64,000 nt of DNA from Hirsutella rhossiliensis (GCF_020360975.1 NW_025408670.1:2356001-2420000), one strand, 5' to 3'. Counted from the first letter of the stretch, positions 23,481 through 37,285 are shown. The notes: generated from the sequence alone by a model not told the origin. Translations and numbers: made by a program.

Positions 23481-24766
23481 GTTAACTTATTCTTAGACTT
23501 TTAAGAGAACGAGCGGTAATAGTATATACTATATACTATTATTTCTCTCTTAGCTATAGTAGCTTATATTATTATATAGTACGCGCGCGGATTTTCTAAG
23601 TATAAGTAGTACGACCTTATAATACTCCTTATTATATATTAAATTCTTTAATAAGGTCTTTAGCGATAATATCCTTAGCGGCTACCTAGGAATTATAGCT
23701 ACTTAGCTAGCCTTTTTAGCTAACTAAGTATTTTATATAAGCGGTCCCTTAGCTATATTTATAAGTTTTAAAATTAAGGATTCTTTTAACTTCCTAATAG
23801 TCTATATTAGGTTCTAAGCTAAGTTAAGTATTTAGTTATTTAGCTAGCTATAGCTATATAATAGATATAATATTATAAATATTTAAGGATCTAGCTAGGT
23901 TAAGGTAGTAAGCTAGATAGCCGATCTATTTAAGGACTTTAAATAGTCTTATATAGCGTTCCTTTAACTTCGCTACCTATCTATTAGCTATACTATATCC
24001 TTTCCTTAGCTAGAGCTATACTTAGTCTCTAGGCTTAAACTTTAGCGCTTAGTACTTTATATTATATTACTTTTTTATTCCTACTTAAGCTAAAGCGATT
24101 AAGATCCTAGCTTAATTTTAAAGTATCCCTTTATTTATTTATAAAAGGCCTTCTTTAAAGTATCGCTTACTATTATCTATTTATATTTTAATTAGTAGTT
24201 CGCTTAAAAAGGTATTAATTACTAAGAAGTAAGAGTTATTAAAGGTTAATTAAAGTAGTAGTAATATATTAACTTATTAATAAGATAAGAAGTTAGTTAT
24301 AAAGAACTAAATTATAGTTTTAACTACTTAGTTACATTATTTTAATAAGCTATTAGTCTAAGGATACTAAGTTATAAATACTAGTAACTTAAACCTATAC
24401 GCTATTTATAGTCCTTTTTAAAACGCTAATAGGAACTTAAGGTCTTAGTTAAAGATAATCTAAGTAGGAATCTTTTAATTATAGTATATTAATTTAGTAA
24501 AAAGTACCTTAGCTTTATCTTTTATAGTAAACTAATTATAGCTTAAGATAAAGAGTTTTATTTTTAAGAACTTAATAGTTACTATTAATAGTATATTATA
24601 ATAAACTTTAATAAGTAGTATCTATAAAGTTTAGTTTATAAGGATTTTTAAGAGCTTTATAATAAAATCTATAATAATTATATAAAAAGGTAAGGCTAAG
24701 GAAGTAATAGAACTAACTTATTAAGGGCCTTTAACTAGTTAGTTTAGTTCTTATAGTAAGCGTTAT
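23481..24766 (-). pseudogene. gypsy D integrase C-terminus and chromodomain, RIP-degraded
   Basis: Minus-strand reading gives FKVLK-IGYLAYYLNL-RSLNIYN near 23880-23960, the SH3-like C-terminal segment of chromoviral integrases. It is followed by a chromodomain-like segment near 23640-23790 with YLV, KG and KDLIKEF-type positions. Chromodomains tether integration to heterochromatin in this Ty3/gypsy lineage. The integrase core extends to about 24766, where a copia-2 LTR fragment breaks it. The family differs from G1 and gypsy A. Confidence 0.7.
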
Positions 24767-25096
24767 TCTTAGGAAGAGAGATATAAAAAGTATATATAAA
24801 ATATATAATAGTAAAATTAAAAGTAAGGGGTTAAATAGGTAGTATAAAGATATTTAATTCTTATAAGGGCAGTAATTATAATAAGGGAGTAATTATTATA
24901 TTGCCTTAATTCTCTTTCTTTCTTTTATCTAACGCCCTTTATTTTACCTATTTAGTATCTTAATTAATAAAGAAGATCTTACTTAAAGAAGCTACTAATA
25001 TCCTTTTAACTACTAAGCTTTTTACTAGTTTTTCCCTTCCTTTTTAGCTATTACCTATATATCTATCTTATTTCTTACTACCTTTATAAGAAGCTA
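24767..25096 (-). repeat. truncated copia-2 LTR (inverted)
   Basis: This is about 330 bp of the copia-2 LTR in reverse orientation. It starts TCTTAGGAAG, the inverted LTR end, and loses similarity near 25096, so the other 145 bp of the 476-bp LTR are missing. No target duplication is evident. Gypsy D resumes after it. Confidence 0.75.
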
Positions 25097-25485
25097 TTAA
25101 TAAGCTTCTTAAGGCTAGTAATAATTAATATAAAAGATAACTCCTTTTATATCCTTTACTATTTAAGGTAAAATTTATATATATAGTTATTAATAATAAT
25201 TTCCTTAGTATAGATAGTAAGGATATAAAGCTAATAAAGACCTTTAGACTTAACTAAGTAAAGTAACTTATTATACTAAATAAATACGAGACTAACCTAG
25301 GACCTATTACTTTTAAGCTACTTTAATATACTAGCTTACTTAGGTTCTTCTATATATACTTCTTAGATCTTTTAGTATAGGTTAGGTTAAATAAAGGATT
25401 CTATAACTATATATATATATTTAACTAGCGCTTTATCTTTTTAAACGTAGTTTAATTCCCTAGGTTTATATTTCCTAGGTATTAT
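25097..25485 (-). pseudogene. gypsy D, RNase H-integrase linker, RIP-degraded
   Basis: Minus-strand reading gives KI-EVYIEEPK-ASILK-L, then LLYLVKSKGLY-L-I and KELSFI. This fits the chromoviral stretch between RNase H and the HHCC zinc finger of integrase. It connects across the copia-2 insertion to the RNase H piece at 31834-32396. Confidence 0.6.
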
Positions 25486-25960
25486 TATCGCGAAGCATAG
25501 CTTAATTTTATAGTTCTTAGAGATATCCCTTAGTATAAGGGACCTAGGAAGCTAAAAAACGGGTTTTAAAGAAGGAGCTAAAAGGAGGTATAAAGAGGAG
25601 GGTAAGGGTAAAAAGAGAAGTAAAGTAGCGATAGCTTCTTATAAAGGTAGCGAAAGATAAGACGGATATACTAGCAACGGCTAGAAAAGAGGGGGAAAAC
25701 TAATAAAAAGCTTAGTAGTTAAAACGATATTAATAGCTTCTTTAAGTAGGATCTTCTTTATTAATTAAGATATTAAATAAGTATAAAGAAGGGCGTTAAA
25801 TAAAGGAAAGAAGGATAATTAAGGTAATATAATAATTAATCCCCTACTATAATTACTACCTACGTAAGAATTAAATCTCTTTACCCTACCTATCTAACCC
25901 CTTACTTTTAATTTTACCTTTATATATTTTTATATACTTCTTATATCTTTCTTTATAAGA
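25486..25960 (+). repeat. copia-2 copy 1 5' LTR
   Basis: This 475-bp repeat begins TATCGCGAAG (TGTCGCGAAG before RIP) and ends CTTTATAAGA. It matches four other LTR copies in the window. Confidence 0.85.
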
Positions 25961-25989
25961 GTTATAAGCCTAGGAGGAATAGAATTCCT

Positions 25990-28900
25990 ATACCTTCCGG
26001 CTACTATAAAAGGTATCTTTCTTATATCCCTTATAGCTCTCTTTTACCCCTTTTACTAAAAAAGCCGATTTTAACTAACTTTTCTACCCCCTCTCTTTCT
26101 ATAACGATATCGAAAAACGACTCCTCTACTATCCCTATAGTCTATAAGACGATTCTTATAAAGCCCTAAGATTAGGATAAGTAGGTAAAGGAGCTACGGG
26201 CTTATATAAATAGACCTATCTATAATTTAGTCTTCTTTAATAAGTAGGACCCTCTCGAGCCCCCTCTTTATCCTAGGGCAATAGAATTTATAAAGGGAGC
26301 TTCCCTCTTCTCTAAGCTAACCTCCGTATAATAAAGAGCTTTTTCTACTACCTTAGGCAACTACGAGAGTTACTAAAAAGAGTACCTCTATAATATAAAG
26401 CTACTAACTACTATACGTATAGCGATAACGGAATCCGTTAGTACTATAAAGCTAATCTCTCTTTAAGAGAAAGAGACTCTTAGGTAGTAGCTTTTAAAGC
26501 TCTAGACCTCGATAGCTCCCTTAAGGGGATATATAACTAACCGTATTAAGAAGACCTATACGGTATACCTAGGAGCCTTTTTTACTAGGAACCTACTAGC
26601 TTTATCGTAGCTAGCTAAGTAGGAAGAAATTCTTAAGGAAGCTTACTAATACTTCCTTATAAAAGCTCTTTCTAGCTAATAGCTATAGGATATATCTCTA
26701 CTAATAAAGCTTATTAGTAATGGTTACTTAACTATCTTTCGAGAAGCTAGCTAGGAACTAAATAAAGAGGCTACTAAAGTATAATAGTAAGTAGTCTTAT
26801 TCCTTTATAGCTAGCACTCGACCTAGACGGCTCGACCTACTGCCCTTATAGCTGCTATAGCCCTAGTTACTACGGTCCCCGCTACTACTACTACTATAGC
26901 TATCGCTCCTCTAGCTCCTCCTCCTTTAAGAGCCTTAATACTGTCTTTAATAGCTGCCCTAGTCCTAGTACCGGCTTCGTATCTTACTCCGGGCCCGGCC
27001 CCGGCCCCGTTAGTCCGCCCGGCCCGACTAGTCCCTTAATAGACCGTTTAGTCTATTAGTTAAAAAATTAAAGACCTATTTAAAATCGAACCTCTTCGTT
27101 AAAATTAGTAATAAGGGGTAAAAAGAGGAGGTTTTTAAGTAGACCTTTTAGATCGGGATAAGGATTCCTCGAAAAAATAAAAAACTAAATAAAACGGCTG
27201 CTTAGCCTATAAATTACTAAGCTATTAGTTATTATAATACTAGTAGGTCTTCGAGGAAAACCGCCCTAAAGGATTTAACCTTTTAAAGAGGCTATCAGAA
27301 ATAATATAATAGTCTCTTAAGGAGGACCCCTCGTTATAGAAGAAGATAGACGAGATTCGGGTTACTAAGAAATAGTAACTAACGCTACTACTTTTATTCG
27401 AGCCGTAAATTTAAGAAAAAATTATTAGTATAGTAAATCCGGTATTTATCTTCCCTATAGATTAGTAAAACTACCTATTAAGACCCTCCGATTATCCCCT
27501 ACGAAAATTAGCTATCCTTAACTCTAGTACTTCCCTTAATATCTATAATATACTCTTACGATTCTAGTCCTTTAAGAAAGTATAGAGGGAATATCTTATT
27601 ACTAGGGAATTAACTATATAGATAGAGGGATATAGAAGGGTAAACTTTACAATAAAAATACCTAATAGGTTAATATAAATTCTTCGATAAAAAAGGGTAG
27701 CTTTTTACCCTCGATTTTTAACGAGCTTAATTTCCTTCTACCTTCTTTAAGAGGAAGGAATCTTCTAGGATATAACGTCTAAGCCTACGAGGCTAGTCTA
27801 AAAGAATTAGACTATAAGGCTTATTAAGGAGAAATTCGGTTAATTTATTCTCGAATTCCGACCTATCCTTAGAAAGGAATCTCTTAAGAAGTTAGCTTTC
27901 CCTATTAAGAGGGTAGGTTCTAAGGACCCTCTTTTAGTAGCCTAAGGAGACGGTCTTCTTTAATATATACGGCTTAGTTACCTAGGCCCCCTAGCTTTAT
28001 ATAAGCTAGGCTAATAATAAGGCGTATAAATAAGGGGCTTAAAGACCGTTGAATATAAATACTATAGCTAAGGAAAGACTAAGAGATAAATTTTTAGACG
28101 AACGCCTTTATAGCCGGACTAGCTATATAAGGAAATTTAAGTCGACTAAACTAACGTCTCTAAGGACTAGGAAAGCTTCGTTAAGGTAATGTTTTTTATA
28201 GATGCTTTTTTAGGGATAGTTTTCCCTTATTTCCTATAGACCTACCTAAGTAAGTATAACTAGTCTACCTTCTAAGACTTCGTTAACTAAATAAAATCCT
28301 ACTTTAGCTATAAGGTAAAGAAGATATGGTTTAATAGAGAGCTATTTATAAAGGATATCTTAAATTAGCTTTAAAAAAAGGGCATTTTACCCTTCCCGTT
28401 AGCACCGAATACCTAGGCCTAGAATAGAGGGGTAGAAAGATTAAGGGGTATTATAATAGAAAAGGCCTATATAATAAGACTTACTATATAGCTTCTATAT
28501 AACCTTTAAAGGGAAGTTATTAAGACCGCCTATTACCTTTAAAACTAAACCTTTAAGGACCCTAAAGACCTTAGGGAACTAAACTAAGGAATAGACTAGA
28601 AATCCCCTTTTAAGCTCTTTATAAAGAAGAGGGCCTCGCTAGCTTACCTTTATACCTATAGCTATAAGGTATACGCTATAACTACTAATATATAGCTAAA
28701 AAGAAAGAAGAAAAGAAAGCTTAATCCTAGAGCCTTTATTAGTTACTTTATTAGTTATAATTTTATAAATATCTTCTAGATCTAGATTCCTCTTTTATAG
28801 AAGGTTATTTTAACTAGGGATATAATTTTCGATATATTTAGCTTCTTTAATAGAAAGAGGGATTAATAGCCCCTCTTACTCTTATAACGTTAGCTAATTT

Positions 28901-31340
28901 AAAAGATCTAAATTCCCCCTTTTTAATAGTTATAAGAAGAGGCCCTAGATAAAGAAACGAAAGAAGAAACCGACGTTAAAGTAGTAAAGGATAACGCTAA
29001 CTTCGAGGAAGAAAAAGAAGAGGAAGCTACTAGATTAAATAATCTAGATAAAGAAGGAGACTATAGGAAAGTAGTAGAGCTAGAATACGCCTACCTTCCT
29101 ACGCCTCCTCTTATAGAATAAGAAGAAGATCTAGAAGTAGCTTTCTTTATTAGTCTTCCTATCTCGACCCTTAAGGGGGTAGGAAAGGCACCTCTCTTAA
29201 AGGATTACCTAGCTGCCTTTTTATCCCTGCTTTAAGGAGTAAAGGAAGGTATAGGGCTTAATACGGTTACTAAAGAAGACTAACCTCTCTCTTATTTCGA
29301 TCGTTTTTCTAACTTCTACCTAACGCTAATAGAAGACGGTTCCTATAAAGCGTTTATAATAAGCCGGCTTTTTAAGCTACTATTAGTAAGGAATGTATAT
29401 AAGAGAGACCTCCCGGACCTACTAGTAAACTAAAAGTAGCTTAAAAAATACCCTTTTAAAAACTAGCTTTTCTAGGCCTAGAAAGACTACCTAGACTTAT
29501 ATAAGGAGATAGGGTCTTTTAAAGAGGTACTTAAGGAAAAGGTAAGAGGAAAATAGGTCCTTAGCTATAAGTAGGTCTTTATCTATAAAACTAATAAATA
29601 TAGCTTCCTTTAAAAGTATAAAGCCCGGCTAGTTATTTATAGGAATTAATAGGAAAAGGGGTATTTACCTACTAAGGTAACTACCTTAGTAGGAATATCT
29701 TTTTAGACCCTTATAGCTATAGTAGTAGAATTCGACCTTAAACTTAATTAAATAGATATAGTTAATGCCTTTATTAACTACTTACTTAAGGAAGAAGAAG
29801 TTATCTATATATAACTTCCTCTTAGTTTTTAATAGCTAGGAAAGGTTCTATAGCTTAGGAAAGCTTTATACGGACTATAAAGATTACCCTTTCTTTAGTA
29901 ATAATATTTAATAGGTTCCCTTAAAGCCCTAGGCTTTAAGAAAGTCCCTTAGGAACTATATATAATATAGAAGGGTAAATTTATAGTCTTCTTCTACGTC
30001 GACGATATTATCTAGGCTTACTTAAAAAAGGAAGAAGTAAATACTAAGGATGCTATAAAAGGCCTATAATAAAGGTATAAGATAACTAGGCTAGGAGAGC
30101 TAAAGTAGTTCCTAGGGATACGAATTCTTTAAAATAGGTCCTAATAGACTATCTAGCTTACCTAGGACGCCTATATCGATAAGGTCGCTTATAAATTCCT
30201 CCCTAATTCCCTTAATAAGAAGCTTCCTTCTATACTTATATTAAATAAAGAGATTTTACCTAATCCGTCCTTTTAAGCTAGGGTATAAGAGAAATACTAA
30301 TATTAATAAAAGGTAGGCTCCTATTCTTTTTAGCTATTTTTACTAGACCGGATATCTCTTTTACGGTCTCCTAGCTAGCTAAGTATAACTAGAATCCTAG
30401 CCCTAAGCACTAAGAAGTAGTAAACTAAGTAATCCTTTATCTCTATTTAACGAGATTATATAGTCTATGCCTAGGAGGGCAGGGAAGGAAATTAGCTACT
30501 AAAAATTCCTTTATTTAAGTAATTTATCCTTTATAGATAATTCCTTAGATAGAAAGAGCTTATAAGGGTATATTATATCTATTTTTAAAGGAACTATTAC
30601 TTAGAGAGCTTTAAGGTAAGCTACCGTTACGACCTTAAGTATAGAGGTAGAGCTACTAGCTCTTTTAAAAGCGTTAAAGAAAGCGATTTTCCTTAGCTAG
30701 CTACTAATATCTCTATAACTATAAATTCTAACCTTATTAGCTATAGAATACGATAATATATAAACTATATAAATTCTTATAGAGGAAAATAGTAAGCTAT
30801 TAACCTAGCTTTAGTATATCGATATCTATTAGTATTAGTTACGCTAAGAGGTCTAAAGGGGACTTATTTCCGTCCGTTAGGTTTTAACGGTATTAATAAA
30901 AGCTAACGGTCTTATAAAGCCCTTACTAAAGTAGAAGCTAGCTATCTTTTTATAGTAAATTAAGCTAGAAGACGTTTAAGAGAAGCTATCCTTAAAAGCC
31001 TGCCTTAAGAGTCTATAAGAGGAGCTAATAGTACGTAGGAGGAAGAAGATATCTATAGCTAAAGAGTGGAATTAGGACTTATCTTAAAGGAGGGCCCCTA
31101 GCTTAATTAGGGCTTATTCTTCTTAAAGGACCCTTTTTTAGGGACTTATCCTTAGAGAAGCCCCCCTTTCTTATAGGACTTAATTTCCTCCTTAAGGCCC
31201 CTTTTCCTAAAGTAGGTCTAAAAGAGCCTAGGGCTAAAACCCGGATTTCTTAAGTAAGGGATAAGTATAAACTAAGACCTCCTTTATACGCTTACTAGCC
31301 TAAGTATTTAGCTTTACCCTTTCTATAAGGGCAGGCTATA
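25990..31340 (+). pseudogene. copia-2 copy 1 gag-pol, RIP-degraded
   Basis: Collinear with the better-preserved copy at 47100-52130. The reverse transcriptase active site FYVDDII is readable at 29992-30012. Gag, protease, integrase, RT and RNase H follow in copia order, but dozens of stops from CAA, CAG and TGG codons disrupt the frame. A purine run GCTAAGGGGG before the 3' LTR is the polypurine tract. Confidence 0.8.
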
Positions 31341-31352
31341 GCTAAGGGGGTA

Positions 31353-31828
31353 TATCGCGAAGTATAGCTTAATTTTATAGTTCTCGGAGATATCCCTTAG
31401 TATAAGGGACCTAGGAAGCTAAAAAATAGGTTTTAAAGACAGAGCTAAAAGGAGGTATAGAGAGGAGGGTAAGGGTAAGAAGGGAAGTAAAAGTAGTAAT
31501 AGCTTCTTATAAAGGTAGTAAAAGATAAGACGGATATACTAGTAATAGCTAGAGAAGAAGGGAAAAACTAGTAAAAAGCTTAGTAGTTAAAAGGATATTA
31601 ATAGCTTCTTTAAGTAGGATCTTCTTTATTAATTAAGATACTAAATAAGTATAAAAAGGGGCGTTAGATAAAGGAAAGAAGGATAATTAAGGTAATATAA
31701 TAATTAATCCCTTACTATAATTACTACCTATATAAGAATTAAATCTCTCTGCCCTACTTATCCGACCCCTTACTTTTAATTTCACCTTTATATATTTTTA
31801 TATACTTCTTATATCTCTCTTTATAGGA
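31353..31828 (+). repeat. copia-2 copy 1 3' LTR
   Basis: A 476-bp repeat starting TATCGCGAAG and ending CTTTATAGGA, followed directly by the ATTAT duplication. Confidence 0.85.
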
Positions 31829-31833
31829 ATTAT

Positions 31834-32396
31834 AAATAGTAGTAAAGATAGTATATTAATAAAGATATTTAAGGTTCTAAGAATATAATAGACCTTTAAA
31901 GGAAACTAGCTAATATACTATAAAGTAAGTATAAGTTAATTATTTATTTTTATATTAATAGTAAATAGCGATATTTACTTTAGGATTATACTTATAGTAG
32001 TATAGTTAGTTAGTATAACGACCTTTAATAATAAGGTAGAGATAATATATAACTAAAGCTTCCGATATACCTAAGAAAGATAAGCGACTTTAAGTTTAAT
32101 AAGCTAGTATCTAGGCTCTTTATTAGTTAAGCGTTTACTAAGGTAAAGAATTAGCTAAATACTTATTTAAAGCGGGGTTCTTCTTAGGTTCTAGTTTACC
32201 CTTAGTACTAAGTAAAAGGCTATTACTATAAAGCCTAGCTCGCGGCTAGTATTAATTTATAAGAATAATAGCTATTATAAGTCGAAATAATATAACTATA
32301 TTAGTTTTATTAAAGTATTTATAATATCTTAGAAGGCTTATTCCTTTAATAAGAATAGTTAATATACTACTTTAAAGGTATATTTATTCCTTACTA
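31834..32396 (-). pseudogene. gypsy D RNase H, RIP-degraded
   Basis: Minus-strand reading gives SKRLTN-E-RYQ, KLKVAYL, YRKL-LYI, LLKVVILT and then SQFPLKVYYI, ending in LNI---LSLL. This corresponds to the RNase H tail of chromoviral pol (the region of SRRLT, RYWPTELE, TDH and DALSRL in relatives). RT should lie at higher coordinates and has been separated from this piece by the insertion of G2 at 32397. Confidence 0.7.
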
Positions 32397-32862
32397 TATA
32401 ATAACTAGTATTATTCTTAAGGGATAAACCTATTAAGGGGTTTATATTAATAGATATAATAGGGTATAGTTTAAGTAATAATAAGTAAATTATATTAGTA
32501 ATAAGTTAAAGGTTATAAACTATAGACTATAACTAAGTAATTAAGTAATTAAAATTAAAGATAAGATTATAATAAAGATCGTAATAATTATATTAAAAGC
32601 TAGAGAGCTATTTATTTAAAGAAGTAAAAGTAAGTAGCTATATATACTTATAAAGACTATCCTTAGATTATAGGCCTAGCTATAATCCTTAATATTAAAT
32701 CGTATAGAGTATAGTAATCTTATTAATCTTAAATTACTTAGATCTTTATAATCCCTTTAATCCTATATTTATTAGATAGTTATACTAACTATTTATTTAT
32801 TAAACTATATTATATACTTAACGCGGTCTAATATTAATAGCTTAGTAGCTATAGTTATAATA
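32397..32862 (-). repeat. G2 3' LTR
   Basis: This 466-bp LTR begins TATAATAACT (TGTGACGACC in G1) and ends GTTATAATA, followed by ATCTCCC as in G1. About 240 bp nearest the start are homologous to G1's LTR; the remainder is not. Confidence 0.8.
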
Positions 32863-33099
32863 TAATATCTCCCTTCCTTTTAGTCTTATTTATAAGACCT
32901 ACTATAGCTGCCTTAGCCGCTATATATAAATATATTCTTATTATATTATATATAAGTATATTATTCTTTATTTCTTTATCTTTTTAGGATATATTACTAA
33001 TAGTATATCTAGTTATATACTAAAATATTATTCCTAAAAAGCTTTTAAGTTTACTATTCTTACTAAATATATTAACTTAAGTAGAGATCCTACTAATAT

Positions 33100-33796
33100 T
33101 ATAAGAAGGTATAAGTAATAAGCGTAGAATTAGGTAATCGATAACGTAAGCGGAAAGATCGGTTAAAGGAGTATAGGGTAGGAATTCGTCCGGAATTTAT
33201 AACGAGCATATAAGGGGCTAAATAATATATTAAAAGAATAGTGTTATAAAAGATATATGCGAACTTACTTATTCTATCTACTACTCCTAGGGAAATCCTT
33301 CGTCTTTTATAGACTATTGCTCGCCTACTAGTAGACTAATTAGTTAGCTTTCTAGTACATTCTATAGTGCTTAAAAATCTCTATCTATAGTATATCTTCC
33401 TAACTTAGTAGGTGGTCTGATTATAGCGTGATAGTTAACGTAAGACTATAGGTTCTAGTATAAGTAGTGGATTTAACTAGAATGTTCTATTCCCTACCTA
33501 TTCTCGTATCGCGGATATCTTCGGAACCGCTAGGCTAAAATAGGCAATAGGGTATTAGTTCTGCTCGTAATTAACCTATGCAGTTTATATATATTTTTAT
33601 TTATAAGGATAGGCTTATCCTAACCCGCCTTTCCTAGAGGAAGGTATAGATATCTAGTAGAGGTCTTTATCTTTTAAAGGTTATTCCCTTAGACTATATT
33701 ATAGAGCCTCTTTTTACTAGCTTATTCTATAAAGCCTCCCTATACCTATTATTTCTTTATAATAGTAAAATAGGAATATAAGGGTATATTCTTATA
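33100..33796. repeat. 697-bp solo LTR, copy H1 (in G2), RIPed
   Basis: The 697-bp repeat starts TATAAGAAGG and ends TATTCTTATA (TGTAAGAA...TTCTTACA before RIP), with a perfect AATAT duplication at 33095-33099 and 33797-33801. It is the inverse of the copy at 41095-41791 and equal in length. I call it a solo LTR from its TG...CA ends and 5-bp duplication; a nonautonomous DNA element is possible because no internal region is present in the window. Confidence 0.75.
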
Positions 33797-34967
33797 AATA
33801 TACTATATACTTAATACTTTAAGGTAAAAAAGATAAATTATTAAATAGCTAAAAACTCTTTATACTATAATAATTATATTACTAATAGTTATCCTTATTA
33901 TAATAGTATTTTAATATCCTCTTTTTATAAGTATCTTTAAATTCTTTTTATATATAGTAGCTAATATATTTCTTTTAGTAACTAAATTATTAGTAGAGTA
34001 GTATAAGCTATATTTTAAAAAGGAGGAAGCTAAGGAAGCCTTATTAAAGCTTTTAGTATAGCTTATAAACCTTTAGTTATAAATATCTATTACTATTAAT
34101 TATTTAGCTTATATTAAACTATATCTCCCTCTTAAAAGATTAGCCCTTATAATCTTTTTTAATTATAGTAAGTAGATATTTATTCTTAAATAAATTAAAG
34201 TTCTTATTATTTCTCTTTATATAATATTTAAAGCTAATCTACTTATAGTATTACTTATTTTACTTATAGTCCTTATTAAGTAACCTTAAATACTTTTAGG
34301 TTATATCTATAATTAGTATATATTAATAAGAGCTTAGTTATTTCTATAATTAAGTTATTATAAGCTAGTTATATTATTAATAGCTATTTAACTTAATCGT
34401 TTTATTTATAGCTAATATAGTATTATAAATATTATTTAAGCGTTTAGTTAAGTTATTTTATTTATTTATTTATTTATTTATAGGTAATAAGCTATACTAA
34501 GCTTATATTTTATCTTTAATTATACTATAAGAGCTTACTAAAACTTAGCTATAAGTATACTTCCTTTATTAAAAATAATCTTATTTAATAGTTTATAATT
34601 ACTAATAATAGTTTATAAGAATATATATACTAGCTCTTTTATATTACTTATATCTTTATATAGTAAAAAGTACTTATATATTATTAGTTTATTAGTAATA
34701 ATAAATATACTATTATTCTTAGTATTAATTATAGGTTCTTTTAATAGTAATAGCTTTATAATATAGTTAAAAGCTATTAAGTCCTATAGTTTCTTTAGTA
34801 CTAATAGCGGTTATAATTCTCTATATAGCTTATATTATTTAGCTTTACTTTATATATTAAGTTTATATTCTTTAATAACTTATTATATTACTTTCTTAAG
34901 CTATAAGAAGTTATATTATTATTTAATCTATTTTATTATTCTTTAGATTTATTAGTATCTATATATT

Positions 34968-35443
34968 TATCGTAAAGTATAGCTTAATTATATAGTTCTT
35001 AGAGATATCCCTTAGTATAAGGGACCTAAGAAGCTAAAAAATAGGTTTAAAGGAAGGAGCTAAAAGGAAGTATAAAGAAGAGGGTAGGGGTAAGAAGGGA
35101 AGTAAAAGTAGTAATAGCTTCCTATAAAGGTAGCGAAAGATAAGACGGATATACCGGTAACGGCTAAAAAAGAGGGGAAAAACTAGTAAAAAGCTTAGTA
35201 GTTAAAAGGATATTAATAGCTTCTTTAAGTAAGATCTTTTTTATTAATTAAGATACTAGATAGGTATAAAGAGGGGCGTTAAATAAAGGAAAGAAGGATA
35301 ATTAAGGTAATAAAATAATTACTCCCTTATTATAATTACTACCCCTATAAGAATTATATATCTCTACCCTACCTATCCGACCCCTTACTTTTAATTTTAC
35401 CTTTATATATTTTTATATACTTTTTATATCTCTCTTTATAAGA
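34968..35443 (+). repeat. copia-2 solo LTR (in G2)
   Basis: This 476-bp LTR starts TATCGTAAAG and ends CTTTATAAGA, with a perfect ATATT duplication at 34963-34967 and 35444-35448. It remains after recombination between the two LTRs of a copia-2 insertion. Confidence 0.88.
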
Positions 35444-35448
35444 ATATT

Positions 35449-37094
35449 AAATATTTATATATATCTTATATAACTTTATCTTATAATACTAATAGTATCT
35501 AGATTTTATTTTTATATATTAAAACTTTTAAATATTTTATATTATATTTATTTAATACTTTATATCCTTTTATTTATTTTAGGATCTCTTAGTATATTAA
35601 GTTATTAAGTTATACTTTAAATATTATATTTAGCTATTATTACTAGTAGTTCTTATTTTAGTTAATTTTTAAGAGCTATCCTTTTACTATAAGTACTCTT
35701 ATATTATAATCGCTTTATTAACTAAAGGTATTAGCTCGACTATTTTTTATTCCTTTTCTATAGATTATTTTATAGTTAAATTCTAATAAATACTTAGCCT
35801 ATTAAATCTATTATTTAGTTAACTATTATATTATTATAAAATATAAGATATTCTTATAATTTATATAAACCTTAACTTTATATTTACTTTTAAAAAGGTA
35901 GGATTAAAACTCCTTAAAAGCTTAAATAATTATAAGGAATTCTTTATTATAAATAAAGTAATTAAGTTCTATACTATATAGCTTCTTTAAATAAAATATA
36001 ATTAGTTATAGTCTCTCTTTATTATCTTTTTATTTAATTTATACTCTTAAAGTAAAATCTAATATATTAGTTTTAAGTTCGATTTATTATTTTAGATTAA
36101 AGGTAGGTAAAACTAGTTTTTATATAATTATAGTTTTAATATATTTAAAAGCTTATTAGCTTTATTATCCTATATAAATTCTTTTTCCTTTTTTATTAAG
36201 TTATATAGTAGAACTATAATCTTTTTAAAGTCTTTAATAAATTATTAATAGTAATTTATAAATCCTAGGAAACTTTATATATCCTTAATATTCTTTAGCG
36301 TTAGCTATTCTTTAACTAAGTTAATCTTATCTTATTATATTTATATTTCTCTTAGTAAGATTATATATTTAAGGAAGTTTACTTTTTATATATAAAACTT
36401 ACTTTTCTTTAGTTTAACTAATAACTTTATATTTTAAAGTATATAAAGTACCTTATAAACGTATTCCTTATATTCTTTTAAGGTATCTAAAAAGATTAAG
36501 ATATTATTTAGGTATACTACTATAAAGATATCTAAGTATTTATATTAAATATTATTAATTATCTATTAAAAGGTAGCTAGTATATTTATAAGTTTAAATA
36601 GTATTATTAAATATTTAAATAGTTTAAATTTCGTTTTAAAGGCTATTATTTATTTATATCCCTTTCTTATATATATTAAGTTATAAGCGCCTTTAAGATT
36701 AAGGGCTATAAACTAGTTTTTACTATATAGTTAATCTTATAGTTTTAATATAAGCGGTAATAGTATTTAGCCTTTTATAATAATATCGTTTAAGCGTTTA
36801 TAGTTAATAACTAGTTATAGCTTATTATTTTTCTTTAATATAAATATAATTAAATAGCTTACTTTAGATATTAATATTTATATATATCCCTTTTATAAAT
36901 TCTTATTAAGGTAGTTATATAGCGTTTATAGTTATTTTTTATTTAAGTTATAGATCTTGTAAAACGTTAGTATTATTTTATCCTTAAAATAAATATTATA
37001 GTCTTATTAAGTATATTTAAGTAACCTTATCTTAAGTTCTTCCTTAAAGAGTTTATTATATTTCTAGTATTTTTAAGGGAAATTCTTTATTTTA
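35449..37094 (-). pseudogene. G2 RNase H and reverse transcriptase, RIP-degraded
   Basis: Collinear base by base with G1 at about 57000-58535, with the differences overwhelmingly C-to-T and G-to-A. The text near 35745 matches G1 near 57205, and 36650-36720 matches the RT region near 58140. No frame survives. Confidence 0.75.
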
Positions 37095-37099
37095 TTTTA

Positions 37100-37285
37100 T
37101 ATTATAAAGTAAGTTAAGGTATATATATAAGTACTATCTATAAGATAATATTAATAAGCTATATAAAGCTCTTTTATATATAGCTAGCCTATATATATAT
37201 ATATAGGATCTAGCTCTTTATATATAACTATATAGCTTAGGCTATAGCTTAAGCTTATAACCTATAATAGTTAAAGACTCTTATA
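37100..37285 (-). repeat. gypsy B 3' LTR
   Basis: A 186-bp copy starting TATTATAAAG and ending CTCTTATA. The following TAATACCTTCCCTTAAG is the minus-strand polypurine tract read in reverse. Confidence 0.85.

Larger units (their letters stand above)
25486..31828 (+). mobile_element. copia-2 copy 1: complete Ty1/copia element, heavily RIPed
   Basis: The element is 6343 bp with LTRs of 475 and 476 bp and a perfect 5-bp duplication, ATTAT, at 25481-25485 and 31829-31833. Its pol reads on the plus strand. It inserted into gypsy D, whose coding sequence continues on both sides. Its mutation load is far higher than in the homologous copy at 46489-52820. Confidence 0.92.
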
